Assembly: GCA_030407315.1 (NCBI GenBank)
Contig: JALQPE010002619.1
Span: 84,789-148,788, forward strand
Reading direction: 5' to 3'
Source: Asparagopsis taxiformis
Lineage: Eukaryota; Rhodophyta; Florideophyceae; Bonnemaisoniales; Bonnemaisoniaceae
DNA: 64,000 bases
Below, in pieces: positions 50,047 through 59,123 of this stretch. Position 1 is the first letter of the stretch. Each line of letters opens with the position of its first letter. The notes under the pieces are model-generated. The model did not search any database, was not told the DNA's origin, and saw only the letters and a list, made by a program, of their open reading frames with translations. Both the position numbers and the translations under genes were made by a program.

Positions 50047-53000
50047 GTGTCGCGCTCCCGCCAGGAGGTGGAACAGCTTCGCTGTAGGGTGGACATCTCA
50101 CCATCCACACCTCCACAGGGTGGAACGGAGATACCAACGCGGTTGAACCGTCCTACCCAGACACCAACAGGGGATATCCCTTATCCCCTCCCCTCTCAGC
50201 CAAAGGCTGCATGTCTTTTGAAGGCAGCCCACTACGTGGTTTTAGGTTCCATCGGAATATCCGAGACACTTCTAACGCCTATGCATATGGTTATGGACAC
50301 AGGTTCAGGCCCTTCTGTCATCCAAGAATCAACCTTACCCAAAGGATGGAAGACCTATGCCGCGCAAACCGGGAACATTCCTCAACTGGCAGACGCCAAT
50401 GGTAATCCTCTCAGGATAACAGGAAGAGTCAAGCTGCTAATACAGCTAGGACGTAAGGTTCTGGACGCAGAATTCTTTGTAGCACCTAAGCTGGCAGTAC
50501 CAGTTATCCTGGGAACAAGTATCATGAACTCACATGTAGATGCAATTCGATGCCGCGCTCAGCGCATTGATGTACACGATGGTGGATCGATCGCCATCCT
50601 GCTGATGCAAAATGTGAGTAAATTGAACAACTCTTCTTCTTGCTATGTACATGAGCCAAACCCTTCGCAGGGTACTGATCTGGACCACCAGTCAAACCGG
50701 ATCCGGCTAGCAAGAGAAATCACCATTCCCCCCATGAATCAATTAACCGCATCGGTTGTCTGTGCTGGGGGCGGACTAAGCCTCCTTGAGGCCAAGGAAA
50801 AACTATTTCACAGACAGCGGATCTCAATGCCGAACGGCATTGCTGAAATCATTCCTCGTACAGTCTTCACTGTCATTCTCACTAATTTTGGTTCGACCGA
50901 AAGATACCTCCCGAAGGGGACGGTTGTCGGTATTGCCCGTCGAGCACCCGGCCCAGCCGATCAAAAGCTCCCTAGTGAGTTATCCTCTTCCGGCTCAAAC
51001 CGTATCATCAGTCTAACCAACCCGATGACGGGAACCAAGGAGAAAGAGAATCCGCAATGGCGGGAGGATGTATCCTTGGAGCACCTTCAACAACCACAGT
51101 TGAAGGAGAAAATTATAACGATGCTATCGCAACATGAGTCCATGTGGGACGGGTCTCTTGGAGACATTAAAGAAACCGAGCATCGGATTGGTATAGTCGA
51201 AGGAAGTCGACCGCGTCGACAGCAACCATACCGAATGGGACCCTTGAGGAGGGAGCTAGCAAGTAAGGAGATCATCTCCATGCTAGAAAAAGGAGTCATC
51301 GAGCCCTCGAACTCTGAATGGGCTAGCCCAGTGGTCCTGGTACCCAAGAAGGACGGTAAATTACGCTTCTGCGTTGACTACCGACGTCTCAACGACATCA
51401 CCATCTCGGATGCTTATCCGTTACCCCGCATGGACGATTGCATAGACTCCTTAGGAGATGCACGCGTGTTCACCACGCTTGATTGCAACTCAGGCTATTG
51501 GCAAATACCCGTTGCCTCCGAGGATCGGGATAAGACGGCTTTCACGTCGCATCTTGGAACGTATCGGTTTAAACGACTGCCCTTCGGGCTGAAGAATGCA
51601 CCAGCCACGTTCCAACGTGCGATTGACATTATCCTAAGCAGCGTACGCTGGCAAACATGTCTTATCTATCTCGACGACGTCATCGTCTTCTCACGTAGTG
51701 AGGAAGACCACCTCCACCAAGTGGACCAGGTACTCACACTGTTGAGGACGGCAGGGGTAACCCTCAAGCTGGCCAAGTGCCACTTCTTCGAAGCAAAGGT
51801 AGACTACCTCGGACATGTTGTTATGCCAGGTAAGCTGGCGGTCGCCCAAACTGCGACGGATGCTATCGCGAAAGCAACTTTTCCAACCACCCCCACGCAA
51901 ATGCGTTCCTTCTTGGGGAGCTGCGGTGTTTTCCGCCGTTTCGTCAAAGAGTACGCGGATATCTCCCACCCCCTCAACGCGATGTTGACCAAAGACAAAC
52001 TACCGAGCTTCGGTTCAAGTCCTCCAACGGTGGAACAACGCCACGCGTTCGATAAACTTAAAGAATCTCTGGTGCAACCACCGATACTGGCTCTGCCCAG
52101 GGTGGGTAAACCCTACATCGTAGATACAGACGCCTCTGCGTATCAGATAGGGTGTGCGCTGTTGCAACAGCAGGATGACGACGACTATCGTCCTGTAGGA
52201 TATTGGTCGCGGACCTTGACCAAACCAGAACGGGGATATTCTCCGACGGAGCGCGAGTGTCTCGCCGTAGTATGGGCAGTCACTACCCTTAGGCCGTACC
52301 TAGAACAAACAAAGTTCGTTGTGAGATCCGATCATAACGCGTTGCGTTGGTTGATGAATATCACTGACCCGTCAGGGCGCCTGTGTCGTTGGCGACTCCG
52401 CCTGTCGGAGTTTGACTACACCATAGTCTATCGTCCTGGCAGGGTTCATCAGGTACCAGACGCGTTATCCCGTGTCGAAACGGAAGGGTTAGACCTCCAT
52501 CCAGTGGATGACGAAATACCCACGCTCTTCGCGTATGACCTTCACCAGGAAATATCTGTTACCGAAGAGATGAACCCGTGGTTCTTTGATGTACTCATCG
52601 CGCGGACCTCCGCTGACACCCCCCTGATGGAGGAAAACCAAGCTGTCATGACGACACATCCTCAGACAGAAGGTTCCGAACCAATCACACTCAACGAGTG
52701 GATCGAGGAGCAACGCTCTGATGACTTTTGTCAACAAGTATTGACAAGTCAGAAGTCTGACACTGTCTTCTTCGAAGATGACAACGGTGTCTTGCGACGT
52801 AAATCCACCCTTGACAATTCCCACCAAGTGGTTGTACCAAGAACACTCAGGCCCCGCCTGTTGAAGATATGTCATCACGATGTACTCGCGGGTCACCCCG
52901 GACAAAACCGTATGTATGAGACCATGCGTCTCTCGTACTACTGGCCGGCCATGGCCGCGGATATCACCGCTACGGTTGAACGTTGTCAGGCTTGCGCCAG

Positions 53001-53766
53001 GAACCGACTCAAGTTGCGTAGACACGCTAATACCTTGAAACTATTCCCAGCTTCAGCACCGCTGGAAGAAGTCTCTATAGACTTATTAGGCCCTCTGCCT
53101 AAAACAAAGAAGGGTAACCTTCACCTCTTAGTAATTACCTGTCGCTTCACGAAGCTTACACAGGTTGTACCATTACGCAGTATCACTGCTTACCATGTGG
53201 CTGTCGCCTTCTGCACCCACTGGGTTTTCAAGTACGGTCCCCCTAGGACGTTGCTCTCCGATAACGGACCTCAGTTTGCTTCCAAACTTTTCCAGGCTGT
53301 TTGCCTGCAACTTGGAACAAAGAACTTGTTCACAACAACCTATCACCCACAGACCAACGGTCAGGTGGAACGGTATAACCGTACGTTGTTGAACATGTTA
53401 CGCAACTACGTAAATGAAAACCAGAATGACTGGGACGTGTACGCACCAGCGTTGACGTACGCGTACAATACGCACGTGCATCGCACGACAGGGACGACAC
53501 CCTTTGACCTTATCCTAAGTAGACCACCACCCCCTTATTCCCTTCATCACTCGACAAGAACACGGCAAAAACCGGACGCTTTCTTGAAACAGGACTTCCT
53601 GCAACGGATTGCTCAAGCAATTGAGAAGGCCGGTCAAAGGCTACACGCCACGCAAGCGCGTTATAAGCGAGACTTTGACCGAGAGTCCGGAAGACCAAAC
53701 GACTCCTCCAGGAGGGCGACTACGTCTACCTTGACAACCCCGAGGTACGGGAACGAAACAAGTTAA
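50047..53766 (+). CDS. Gypsy pol: protease, RT, RNase H, integrase
   Basis: An open frame of about 1239 codons; no ATG precedes the protease motif, so the true start is unclear. Protease has M-D-T-G-S-G (near 50293). RT has W-A-S-P-V-V-L-V-P-K-K-D-G, L-P-F-G-L-K-N-A-P-A-T-F-Q and the catalytic Y-L-D-D (near 51670). RNase H has D-T-D-A-S and S-D-H-N-A-L. Integrase has an H-H-C-C finger (H-H-D-V-L-A-G-H...C-Q-A-C) and catalytic acids in S-I-D-L-L-G-P, S-D-N-G-P-Q-F and N-G-Q-V-E-R-Y-N. The frame breaks at about 53685, apparently by one missing base, and pol continues in the next frame. Confidence 0.92.
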   Translation: MSRSRQEVEQLRCRVDISPSTPPQGGTEIPTRLNRPTQTPTGDIPYPLPSQPKAACLLKAAHYVVLGSIGISETLLTPMHMVMDTGSGPSVIQESTLPKGWKTYAAQTGNIPQLADANGNPLRITGRVKLLIQLGRKVLDAEFFVAPKLAVPVILGTSIMNSHVDAIRCRAQRIDVHDGGSIAILLMQNVSKLNNSSSCYVHEPNPSQGTDLDHQSNRIRLAREITIPPMNQLTASVVCAGGGLSLLEAKEKLFHRQRISMPNGIAEIIPRTVFTVILTNFGSTERYLPKGTVVGIARRAPGPADQKLPSELSSSGSNRIISLTNPMTGTKEKENPQWREDVSLEHLQQPQLKEKIITMLSQHESMWDGSLGDIKETEHRIGIVEGSRPRRQQPYRMGPLRRELASKEIISMLEKGVIEPSNSEWASPVVLVPKKDGKLRFCVDYRRLNDITISDAYPLPRMDDCIDSLGDARVFTTLDCNSGYWQIPVASEDRDKTAFTSHLGTYRFKRLPFGLKNAPATFQRAIDIILSSVRWQTCLIYLDDVIVFSRSEEDHLHQVDQVLTLLRTAGVTLKLAKCHFFEAKVDYLGHVVMPGKLAVAQTATDAIAKATFPTTPTQMRSFLGSCGVFRRFVKEYADISHPLNAMLTKDKLPSFGSSPPTVEQRHAFDKLKESLVQPPILALPRVGKPYIVDTDASAYQIGCALLQQQDDDDYRPVGYWSRTLTKPERGYSPTERECLAVVWAVTTLRPYLEQTKFVVRSDHNALRWLMNITDPSGRLCRWRLRLSEFDYTIVYRPGRVHQVPDALSRVETEGLDLHPVDDEIPTLFAYDLHQEISVTEEMNPWFFDVLIARTSADTPLMEENQAVMTTHPQTEGSEPITLNEWIEEQRSDDFCQQVLTSQKSDTVFFEDDNGVLRRKSTLDNSHQVVVPRTLRPRLLKICHHDVLAGHPGQNRMYETMRLSYYWPAMAADITATVERCQACARNRLKLRRHANTLKLFPASAPLEEVSIDLLGPLPKTKKGNLHLLVITCRFTKLTQVVPLRSITAYHVAVAFCTHWVFKYGPPRTLLSDNGPQFASKLFQAVCLQLGTKNLFTTTYHPQTNGQVERYNRTLLNMLRNYVNENQNDWDVYAPALTYAYNTHVHRTTGTTPFDLILSRPPPPYSLHHSTRTRQKPDAFLKQDFLQRIAQAIEKAGQRLHATQARYKRDFDRESGRPNDSSRRATTSTLTTPRYGNETS

Positions 53767-54740
53767 CGCCACTGGCGCAAGGACCTTTCAAGGTCGCGAA
53801 AGCCGGTAGGCGAACCGTTCACATAGAACGGGATGGACTTGTCGAACAAGTTAGCCACGACCGCGTGACGTATGCGCCACAACCTGAACAGGAAACACCG
53901 CACTCACGGTTAACTTCTAACGGAGCATCCGCACCTGCGGTGGGAACCGACGACCAAACCGCCAACACGGTGCCGAGTATGGCGGAAGAGTGCCTACATC
54001 GTGATGCATCAAGCCCGCAGCGCGTACCTCTTCCAACCGAGCAACCCCCAGGTCACCCTGTAACCAAGCCTTTGTCATCCCGCTCCGCGGTTGAGGGTGA
54101 ACCTTTAACCGACATACCGAGTATCGGTCCGAGACAAACCGTCTTTAAGGAGGGGGCACAGGCCGATATTCATCGTCAGGATAATGCTGCTTCACAGCCG
54201 GTGTCCACTCAACTTGACCTCCCCGAGGATGAAACTCTTGACATAATGCAGGAACCTGCTTCCCAAGACGCCAACAAGACGTTCTCCCGGCTGCGCCGAT
54301 CAACCCAGAAGGAACCAACCGGAACAAGCCCGAAGAAGGATAGTCGCCCACGACGACAAACAATAATAAGCCGACCACACGGCATGGAAATATCCCAAGA
54401 AGCCACTTCGGCTGAGCCGCTTATCCCTACGGGTGACACGGCTAACACCGGAAGAAGACGACGCTCGTCGAGTCAAGATGTTCCAACCGAACAGGGAGCT
54501 ATCTCCCAGAACCTGGAACCACCTGAAGAACAGGAATTCGCCATAGACGACTCGATCGACCATGTCGTCGACGACGATAATGAGGAGTGGTTCCTCGTAA
54601 GGTGGTACGGGTACCGTGACCCCACGTGGACGCAACGGCACAACGTGCCTGACGAACAAATGTCCCGATACTTCCGTAAGCGGAACCGCCAAGCGGCTAA
54701 GAAAACGTCTAAAAGACGAACGGCTAAGAAGCGCCGATAA
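53690..54740 (+). CDS. Gypsy pol C-terminus with chromodomain (frame-shifted continuation)
   Basis: Continuation of pol in a second frame. The post-integrase GPY/F-type module comes first (G-D-Y-V-Y-L-D, L-T-P-L-A-Q-G-P-F-K-V). A long Pro/Ser/Thr-rich, probably disordered linker follows, then a chromodomain near 54535-54690 (I-D-H-V-V-D-D, E-E-W-F-L-V-R-W-Y-G-Y, D-P-T-W-T). The end is a Lys/Arg-rich tail resembling a nuclear localisation signal. Chromovirus chromodomains direct integration through histone marks. The linker, some 200 residues, is unusually long. The part from 53865 is also open from an internal ATG. Confidence 0.8.
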
Positions 54741-55056
54741 GTGAAAATATAGGGTTGCCCCACGGCTAGGCTGATTGTACGCAGAAGCGTCAAGTAGAAC
54801 GGCTAGTGGTTGCAGCGTCACTGCGGGGGAACACGAAGAGGAGGTGGTAAGGTACCACGAGAAGCACCCGGTGGGTTGGCCAAACACCAAACAACGGACT
54901 CGGTAGAAGTATGAAGCCAACTGGCCAAAGAAAAATTCCACAAAAACAAAAACATTCCAACCTTTTAATGGTAAACATGATCAAGCCGCACACGGCGCAT
55001 GGATGAACGATCTAACCTGAAGACAAAACGCAAATGTGTATAAAAAGATACCCCGG
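54741..55056. other. Gypsy element A, non-coding stretch between pol and antisense frames
   Basis: No coding signal. It holds the convergent 3' ends of pol and of the antisense frames. Confidence 0.4.
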
Positions 55057-56289
55057 TTAGGGAAGGAAGACGTTAACGACGGAAGTTGTCGGAAGGACGA
55101 GGACGCTGATGCGAAGGATAGGATGGGATGGCCTCAAGGACCGGTTGGTCGGATGCTGAGCCGTGGACCGGCGAGTGTCACGAGGACGCACCCGGCCAGA
55201 ATCCCTATGGGAAGTAGGCAACCGAGCCGGAGGGCGATGTCGAGACGCAGCTGGAGCTGAGGGAACCGGTGCCATCGGGGATGGAATATCCACATCGTCG
55301 GATACCGAAGGTGAATCCGCCCTGGGAGGGTCAGGCGTATCAACAAGCTGTAGCAGCGGCGTATCAACATCAACCGGCATGGAGCGCCTAGCGCGAACAT
55401 TTCGACCATCATCTCGACCAGAGGGTGACCTATCCCGGCGACGTCCGGAAGTCCCTCCTTGAGGTTGAAGACTGGCTGGGGTTCCCAGGGCGCTAGGCGT
55501 ATCCCTTCCTCGCTCATGCGGTATACGACGCCGCGCCAAGCGCAACTCCTCCTCCAATTCCTGGACTCTTGTCTGTAGTTCGTCAAACACCTTCTGCCTC
55601 GCAGTTGCATCTTGCTCCCATCGAGAGTTCTTCTCTTCCGCTAAGCGGCGACCCGCACGTTCTGCACGATAGCGCGTTTCGGCAGCATCTCGTCGCTCGC
55701 GACTAGCCTTGTACCTAGTACCCAACGTGATACACGTCACTGCCAAGGTATTCAACGCTCCACGAACGGGGTAACCGCTAACCCGCGGAGGAAATACCGA
55801 CGAAAGTTGGCCATCACCAAGAGTCCCCGCCAATTCGCGCACCTTCGTAACCGAGAACAGCTCCGCTGAAGTTAAAAGGGACCCAAGTATATCCGCAGGA
55901 GCGGTAGAACGACCGGCCTGGCCGTCACGATCCACGGACTGACCCGATCGACGATCGGGCGACAGAAACGGAGCTTCCGAAGGAGACGAAGAGCCCTGAC
56001 GGGTCGGTTGTGCTAAGCCCCGCGGGACTGGCGGATGAACACTTGCTTGTGGAACCCCAGGTTCGTAAGGAGCGGGCGCGGCTGGCACAGTCGGGTGAGG
56101 CGAGAAGCCGGGATCAGCGTGTCGATATCCAGCCGGAGTAGAACGCCCAGGGCGTGGTACATGCATCTCCCGTTCGGGCTTGTATAGGTAATCCTCCAAC
56201 TTGGAGTTACTCCGACGGAGATTTGAAATCTCCGTCGGAGTAACTTGCAGGCTCATCCGCGCAATAACCGTCATCGGCGAATTCGCCAT
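55057..56289 (-). CDS. Antisense ORF 2 in gypsy element (coiled coil, Arg/Pro-rich)
   Basis: A 410-codon frame from an ATG at 56289, on the strand opposite gag-pol and overlapping the end of antisense ORF 1 by 83 bp. The first 150 residues are Pro/Ser-rich. A strong charged coiled coil lies at about 195-260 (R-Y-R-A-E-R-A-G-R-R-L-A-E-E-K then V-Q-E-L-E-E-E-L-R-L-A-R-R-R). The rest is Arg/Pro/Asp-rich and probably disordered. I recognise no family. Length, composition and the tandem arrangement with ORF 1 suggest real coding rather than chance, but it could be one former gene with a frame break. Confidence 0.6.
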   Translation of the reverse strand: MANSPMTVIARMSLQVTPTEISNLRRSNSKLEDYLYKPEREMHVPRPGRSTPAGYRHADPGFSPHPTVPAAPAPYEPGVPQASVHPPVPRGLAQPTRQGSSSPSEAPFLSPDRRSGQSVDRDGQAGRSTAPADILGSLLTSAELFSVTKVRELAGTLGDGQLSSVFPPRVSGYPVRGALNTLAVTCITLGTRYKASRERRDAAETRYRAERAGRRLAEEKNSRWEQDATARQKVFDELQTRVQELEEELRLARRRIPHERGRDTPSALGTPASLQPQGGTSGRRRDRSPSGRDDGRNVRARRSMPVDVDTPLLQLVDTPDPPRADSPSVSDDVDIPSPMAPVPSAPAASRHRPPARLPTSHRDSGRVRPRDTRRSTAQHPTNRSLRPSHPILRISVLVLPTTSVVNVFLP

Positions 56290-57064
56290 CGCGACGAAAG
56301 GGAGGCGTCTCCACCACCACCCCGTCTCGGGTAGAATACGCTGTCAGCTTAGCCGGCTTGAACGGGAGACTCGGATGCGAGTAAGGAATAATCTTCTCCG
56401 GCGACACGCCTTCAATCGCACAAGAAATCTCCTGGATACCTTCGGTGGTCTTGTAGGAAGCCTCGAGGAGGTCGAAAATGACCTTCGCATCCACGCTACG
56501 CGTCCTCGGCACAACCGGTGATAACGGTACCTCATGGAAAGCCTTCCAGGTAGTGACGGCCGACGCAGCCAAATGCTTGGTTAATACCGGAATGAATCCC
56601 CTCATCTCCACGAGACGCGCCATCTCCAACCCAATAAGGAGTTCACGCTCCAGAAGGACGTAGTCCAGGAACCGAGACTTCACCCAAGGACGGGGATCGG
56701 CTTCGACCAAACTGTAGAAATACAGCATCGCTGGTGTATCCCCAATAGGCAAGCATAAGGGCGGCGAGTTCTCGCCTTCCCAGCGGGAATCTTCAAGTGT
56801 CGCGTTCAACTCCGCTGTCGGCACAGCCAAGTTCGCTGTCCGGTTATTGATGTTGCGGTTCGCGCGATAACCGAACACTCGGTAGTCAAGTGACGACACT
56901 TGAAAGCTTGTGGACCGAGTCAGGTATCGAGCGTGTACACGCATATAACATTCCAACATACCGGTATCCGGGCGGGGTGGATACGCAAACCACCTTGACC
57001 TAGTGATAGGTAAATCCGGAATACTTCCCTGGTTCGAATGAGGCTCGAACAGCCGACGGGTCAT
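56207..57064 (-). CDS. Antisense ORF 1 in gypsy element, unrecognised
   Basis: About 285 codons from the first ATG at 57064 (the frame is open from 57151 via TTG). The product looks like a folded globular protein, with aromatic-rich segments such as L-D-Y-R-V-F-G-Y-R-A-N and P-A-M-L-Y-F-Y-S-L-V-E-A-D, and amphipathic helices (L-L-E-R-E-L-L-I-G-L-E-M-A-R-L). It ends in an acidic tail that overlaps the start of ORF 2. I do not recognise the family. Antisense genes between pol and the 3' LTR are known from some plant Ty3/gypsy groups, which is the nearest precedent for this position. Confidence 0.6.
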   Translation of the reverse strand: MTRRLFEPHSNQGSIPDLPITRSRWFAYPPRPDTGMLECYMRVHARYLTRSTSFQVSSLDYRVFGYRANRNINNRTANLAVPTAELNATLEDSRWEGENSPPLCLPIGDTPAMLYFYSLVEADPRPWVKSRFLDYVLLERELLIGLEMARLVEMRGFIPVLTKHLAASAVTTWKAFHEVPLSPVVPRTRSVDAKVIFDLLEASYKTTEGIQEISCAIEGVSPEKIIPYSHPSLPFKPAKLTAYSTRDGVVVETPPFRRDGEFADDGYCADEPASYSDGDFKSPSE

Positions 57065-57241
57065 CCGCTCAACATGTCGTACCGCCTGGCGGTCCTCGCT
57101 GATCGAGCCGTGTCGCTTCCCTATTGGGTACCCACTTACGGGATGCGCCAATCAGAAGGCACCAGCCAACTGGCGTGTTTCCTATACTTAGGACCAGCTA
57201 TGGCTGACAAATAACCCCACCCGGGCCTATCGGCCCCGGCC

Positions 57242-57759
57242 AAGACCCCACAAGGGGCAAATTTTAACTTAGGCTGATCAGCCATACATTACAATGTAAG
57301 CCTATTGGCAATGACCTCGCGGGTAGGCGAGCGCCAGTAATTGGGTTCTGATTGGTCACTAACTGGATATTTATTCCTAACCACTAACCCTAGCTTACAG
57401 TAGACTTAGTATAAAACGGCCACTGGAATAGCCAGTAGGCACGGTTTCTAGGGTAACGTAAACTCAAGTGGAATTACGACCCACAGGAACAGTGTTCGCA
57501 TACCTATTGTTCAACCCCTCTCCGGGAAAACCTTAGGGTTAGCCAACAGCTCGACGGATTACGTCATCTTGCTCCATTAATACGCCTCTCGCGTGAGCAC
57601 CCCTTTGTCACACAACCCCCTCCGGGTAACGACACCTTCTCTCTCACGAGACTACCCGCTGGGTACCTATAAGGTTCATCTGCTCTACCACTTCCTCTAC
57701 CGAGGCTCGGGACACCTGTCGGGTGGTTTGCCGCTCTAGCGGATTTTCTACCTGCTACA
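57242..57759 (+). repeat. Gypsy LTR B (left edge approximate)
   Basis: About 518 bp alignable with LTR A but clearly diverged. It keeps the opening AAGACCCCACAAGGGGCAAA, the TATAAAA box (57410-57416), the stem-loop after it and the end CTGCTACA. The primer-binding-like site at 57761-57778 is identical to that of element A. Confidence 0.6.
57410..57416 (+). promoter_or_regulatory. TATA box in gypsy LTR B
   Basis: TATAAAA followed by the stem-loop ACTGG-AATAG-CCAGT, at the same spacing as in LTR A. Confidence 0.55.
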
Positions 57760-57835
57760 TTGGTCTCTCGACCTAGAACCTTGTACCCCGGGTAAGTCTC
57801 TTTGAGAGAAATTTTCCTTCACAATCATCTTCACG

Positions 57836-58903
57836 ATGCCTCGTAACCCTACAGCGGGACCCTCTAGTGAGGACATAGCGCCTGCCAGCGACTTATCCGA
57901 TTCGGATCTGATCGCCGAAGAAGGCGTGGTGATTAACACCCTGCAAGACCGAGCCGACCGAATCTTCAACGAACGGTTGGAAGAGTTCAAGGCCGAATTC
58001 AGCACCGTCGTCGAGAAGACTGTTCAAGACCGCAGGGCGGAAATCGTAGACGCTACGGTCGAAACCGTCATGGAACTGGTCGAGCCAAAGCTGATGGCCG
58101 CCAGCCGAGAAGCCACCCAAGATCGGGACGCCGAGTTCCTAGTGGAAACCTGGAATCAGGTCAAAGCCGAATTCGCTAAGCGCGTGTCCCTTTTGGAAAC
58201 TCGTCTGGAGGAGCTTTCGATTCACGGCTTTAGTGCCAGTCCATTAGGACAACAGGAGTTTCCTGCTCGCCGCAGCCGATCGGCTGACTTCCCTGACCCT
58301 ACATCCGGTAGGGAGGAAGAAGAAGATCCCCGATTGGATCAAGTCGCAGAAGCAACCCGACACCTGTCGGACCGTGTCGACGCCCTCGCCGAATCACTAT
58401 CCCAAACAGGGAATATCTCTCGCACGAGACAGCACACTCGTGCCACCGGATCTGCACCGGAAAACCCCTCGTGGGATGATGAAGAAGGACCTCTTGAGGA
58501 AGGCTTAGTGCCTTTGAAGGCCCGCGAACCCGCGTTCGACCTAGTGGTCTCCTATCTGTACTACCGACTCAAGAACAAGTCCCTAACGACCGATACCCCA
58601 ATGGGTAAATCAAGAAGCTTGTATAAGCTAACGGAGAAGATCCGTAATTTCAACGCGTCATTCACGCCGTTCGATGGTACGGAACCCATCGATATCCTCC
58701 GGTTCCTCGCGGAATTTCAAGATGCATGTGATTCATGCAGAGTCTCGGAGGGAGAAGCTACCAAGTTACTCAAGTATTTCCTGGAAGGAGAACCTCAACG
58801 GTTTATCGCCGCTGAGGCGCGAAAGCGCAAGCTTCTCAACCACCTGCACCAGCAGATCACTTGGCCTCAACACTATGGTGTTGAGAATGAAAAAAGACAG
58901 TAA
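57836..58903 (+). pseudogene. Truncated gypsy gag (element B)
   Basis: The ATG at 57836 opens a frame homologous to the element A gag through residue 345 or so. Shared blocks are A-R-E-P-A-F-D, I-R-N-F-N-A-S, T-P-F-D-G-T-x-P-I-D-I-L-R-F-L-A-E and L-H-Q-Q-I-T-W-P-Q. The N-terminal acidic coiled-coil part is more diverged. After 58870 the frame runs about ten codons into unrelated sequence and stops. The zinc knuckle is lost. Confidence 0.82.
58871..58880 (+). other. Candidate transposon terminus (CACTATGGTG)
   Basis: The gag B match stops exactly before CACTATGGTG. Termini of CACTA-type DNA transposons begin CACTA. The flanking CTCAACAC-TATG-GTGTTGAG (58867-58886) is itself an inverted repeat. 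I could not find a matching opposite end within the window. Confidence 0.4.
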
Positions 58904-59123
58904 ATTTACTGTCTGAGACAGTAAAAATTACTGTCTGGCCAAGACAGTGCGCGGAGACAGTAAAATTTACTGTCTGGAAATTTCAGAATACTGCTGCAGC
59001 AGTAAACTGGCACGAAATCTGGACAGTACCAAAAACAGTAAAATTTACTGTCCAGAACAGTAAATTTTACTGTCCGGAAGTGTTGCCGCCAGACAGTATG
59101 TGCAGACAGTACATTTTACTGTC
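58896..59123. repeat. Array of perfect palindromes (GACAGTAAATTTACTGTC type)
   Basis: Six copies of one palindromic unit lie at 58896-58913, 58917-58935, 58956-58974, 59035-59051, 59057-59073 and 59105-59123. Five are perfect or perfect apart from the central base; the last has one arm mismatch. A different 16-bp perfect palindrome, TACTGCTGCAGCAGTA, lies at 58989-59004. Degenerate half-sites (GACAGTA, ACTGTCTG) continue to about 59250. Each can form a hairpin. Spacing is irregular, unlike a CRISPR or satellite. Confidence 0.88.

Larger units (their letters stand above)
47468..57241 (+). mobile_element. Ty3/gypsy chromovirus-type retrotransposon, element A
   Basis: Left LTR, gag and pol in the order protease, RT, RNase H, integrase, chromodomain. 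A 2.5 kb tail follows that carries two overlapping minus-strand frames. RT before integrase defines Ty3/gypsy; the chromodomain marks a chromovirus. No LTR closely matching LTR A occurs on the right: the next LTR-like block (57242-57759) is clearly diverged and leads into a different gag. The element may therefore be recombinant or truncated on the right. Pol has one frame break near 53685. Confidence 0.82.
57242..58870 (+). mobile_element. Truncated gypsy element B (LTR plus partial gag)
   Basis: An LTR, primer-binding site, leader and the first two thirds of a gag gene related to that of element A. The coding match ends abruptly at I-T-W-P-Q (58870), where unrelated palindrome-rich DNA starts. 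No pol remains. Confidence 0.75.
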
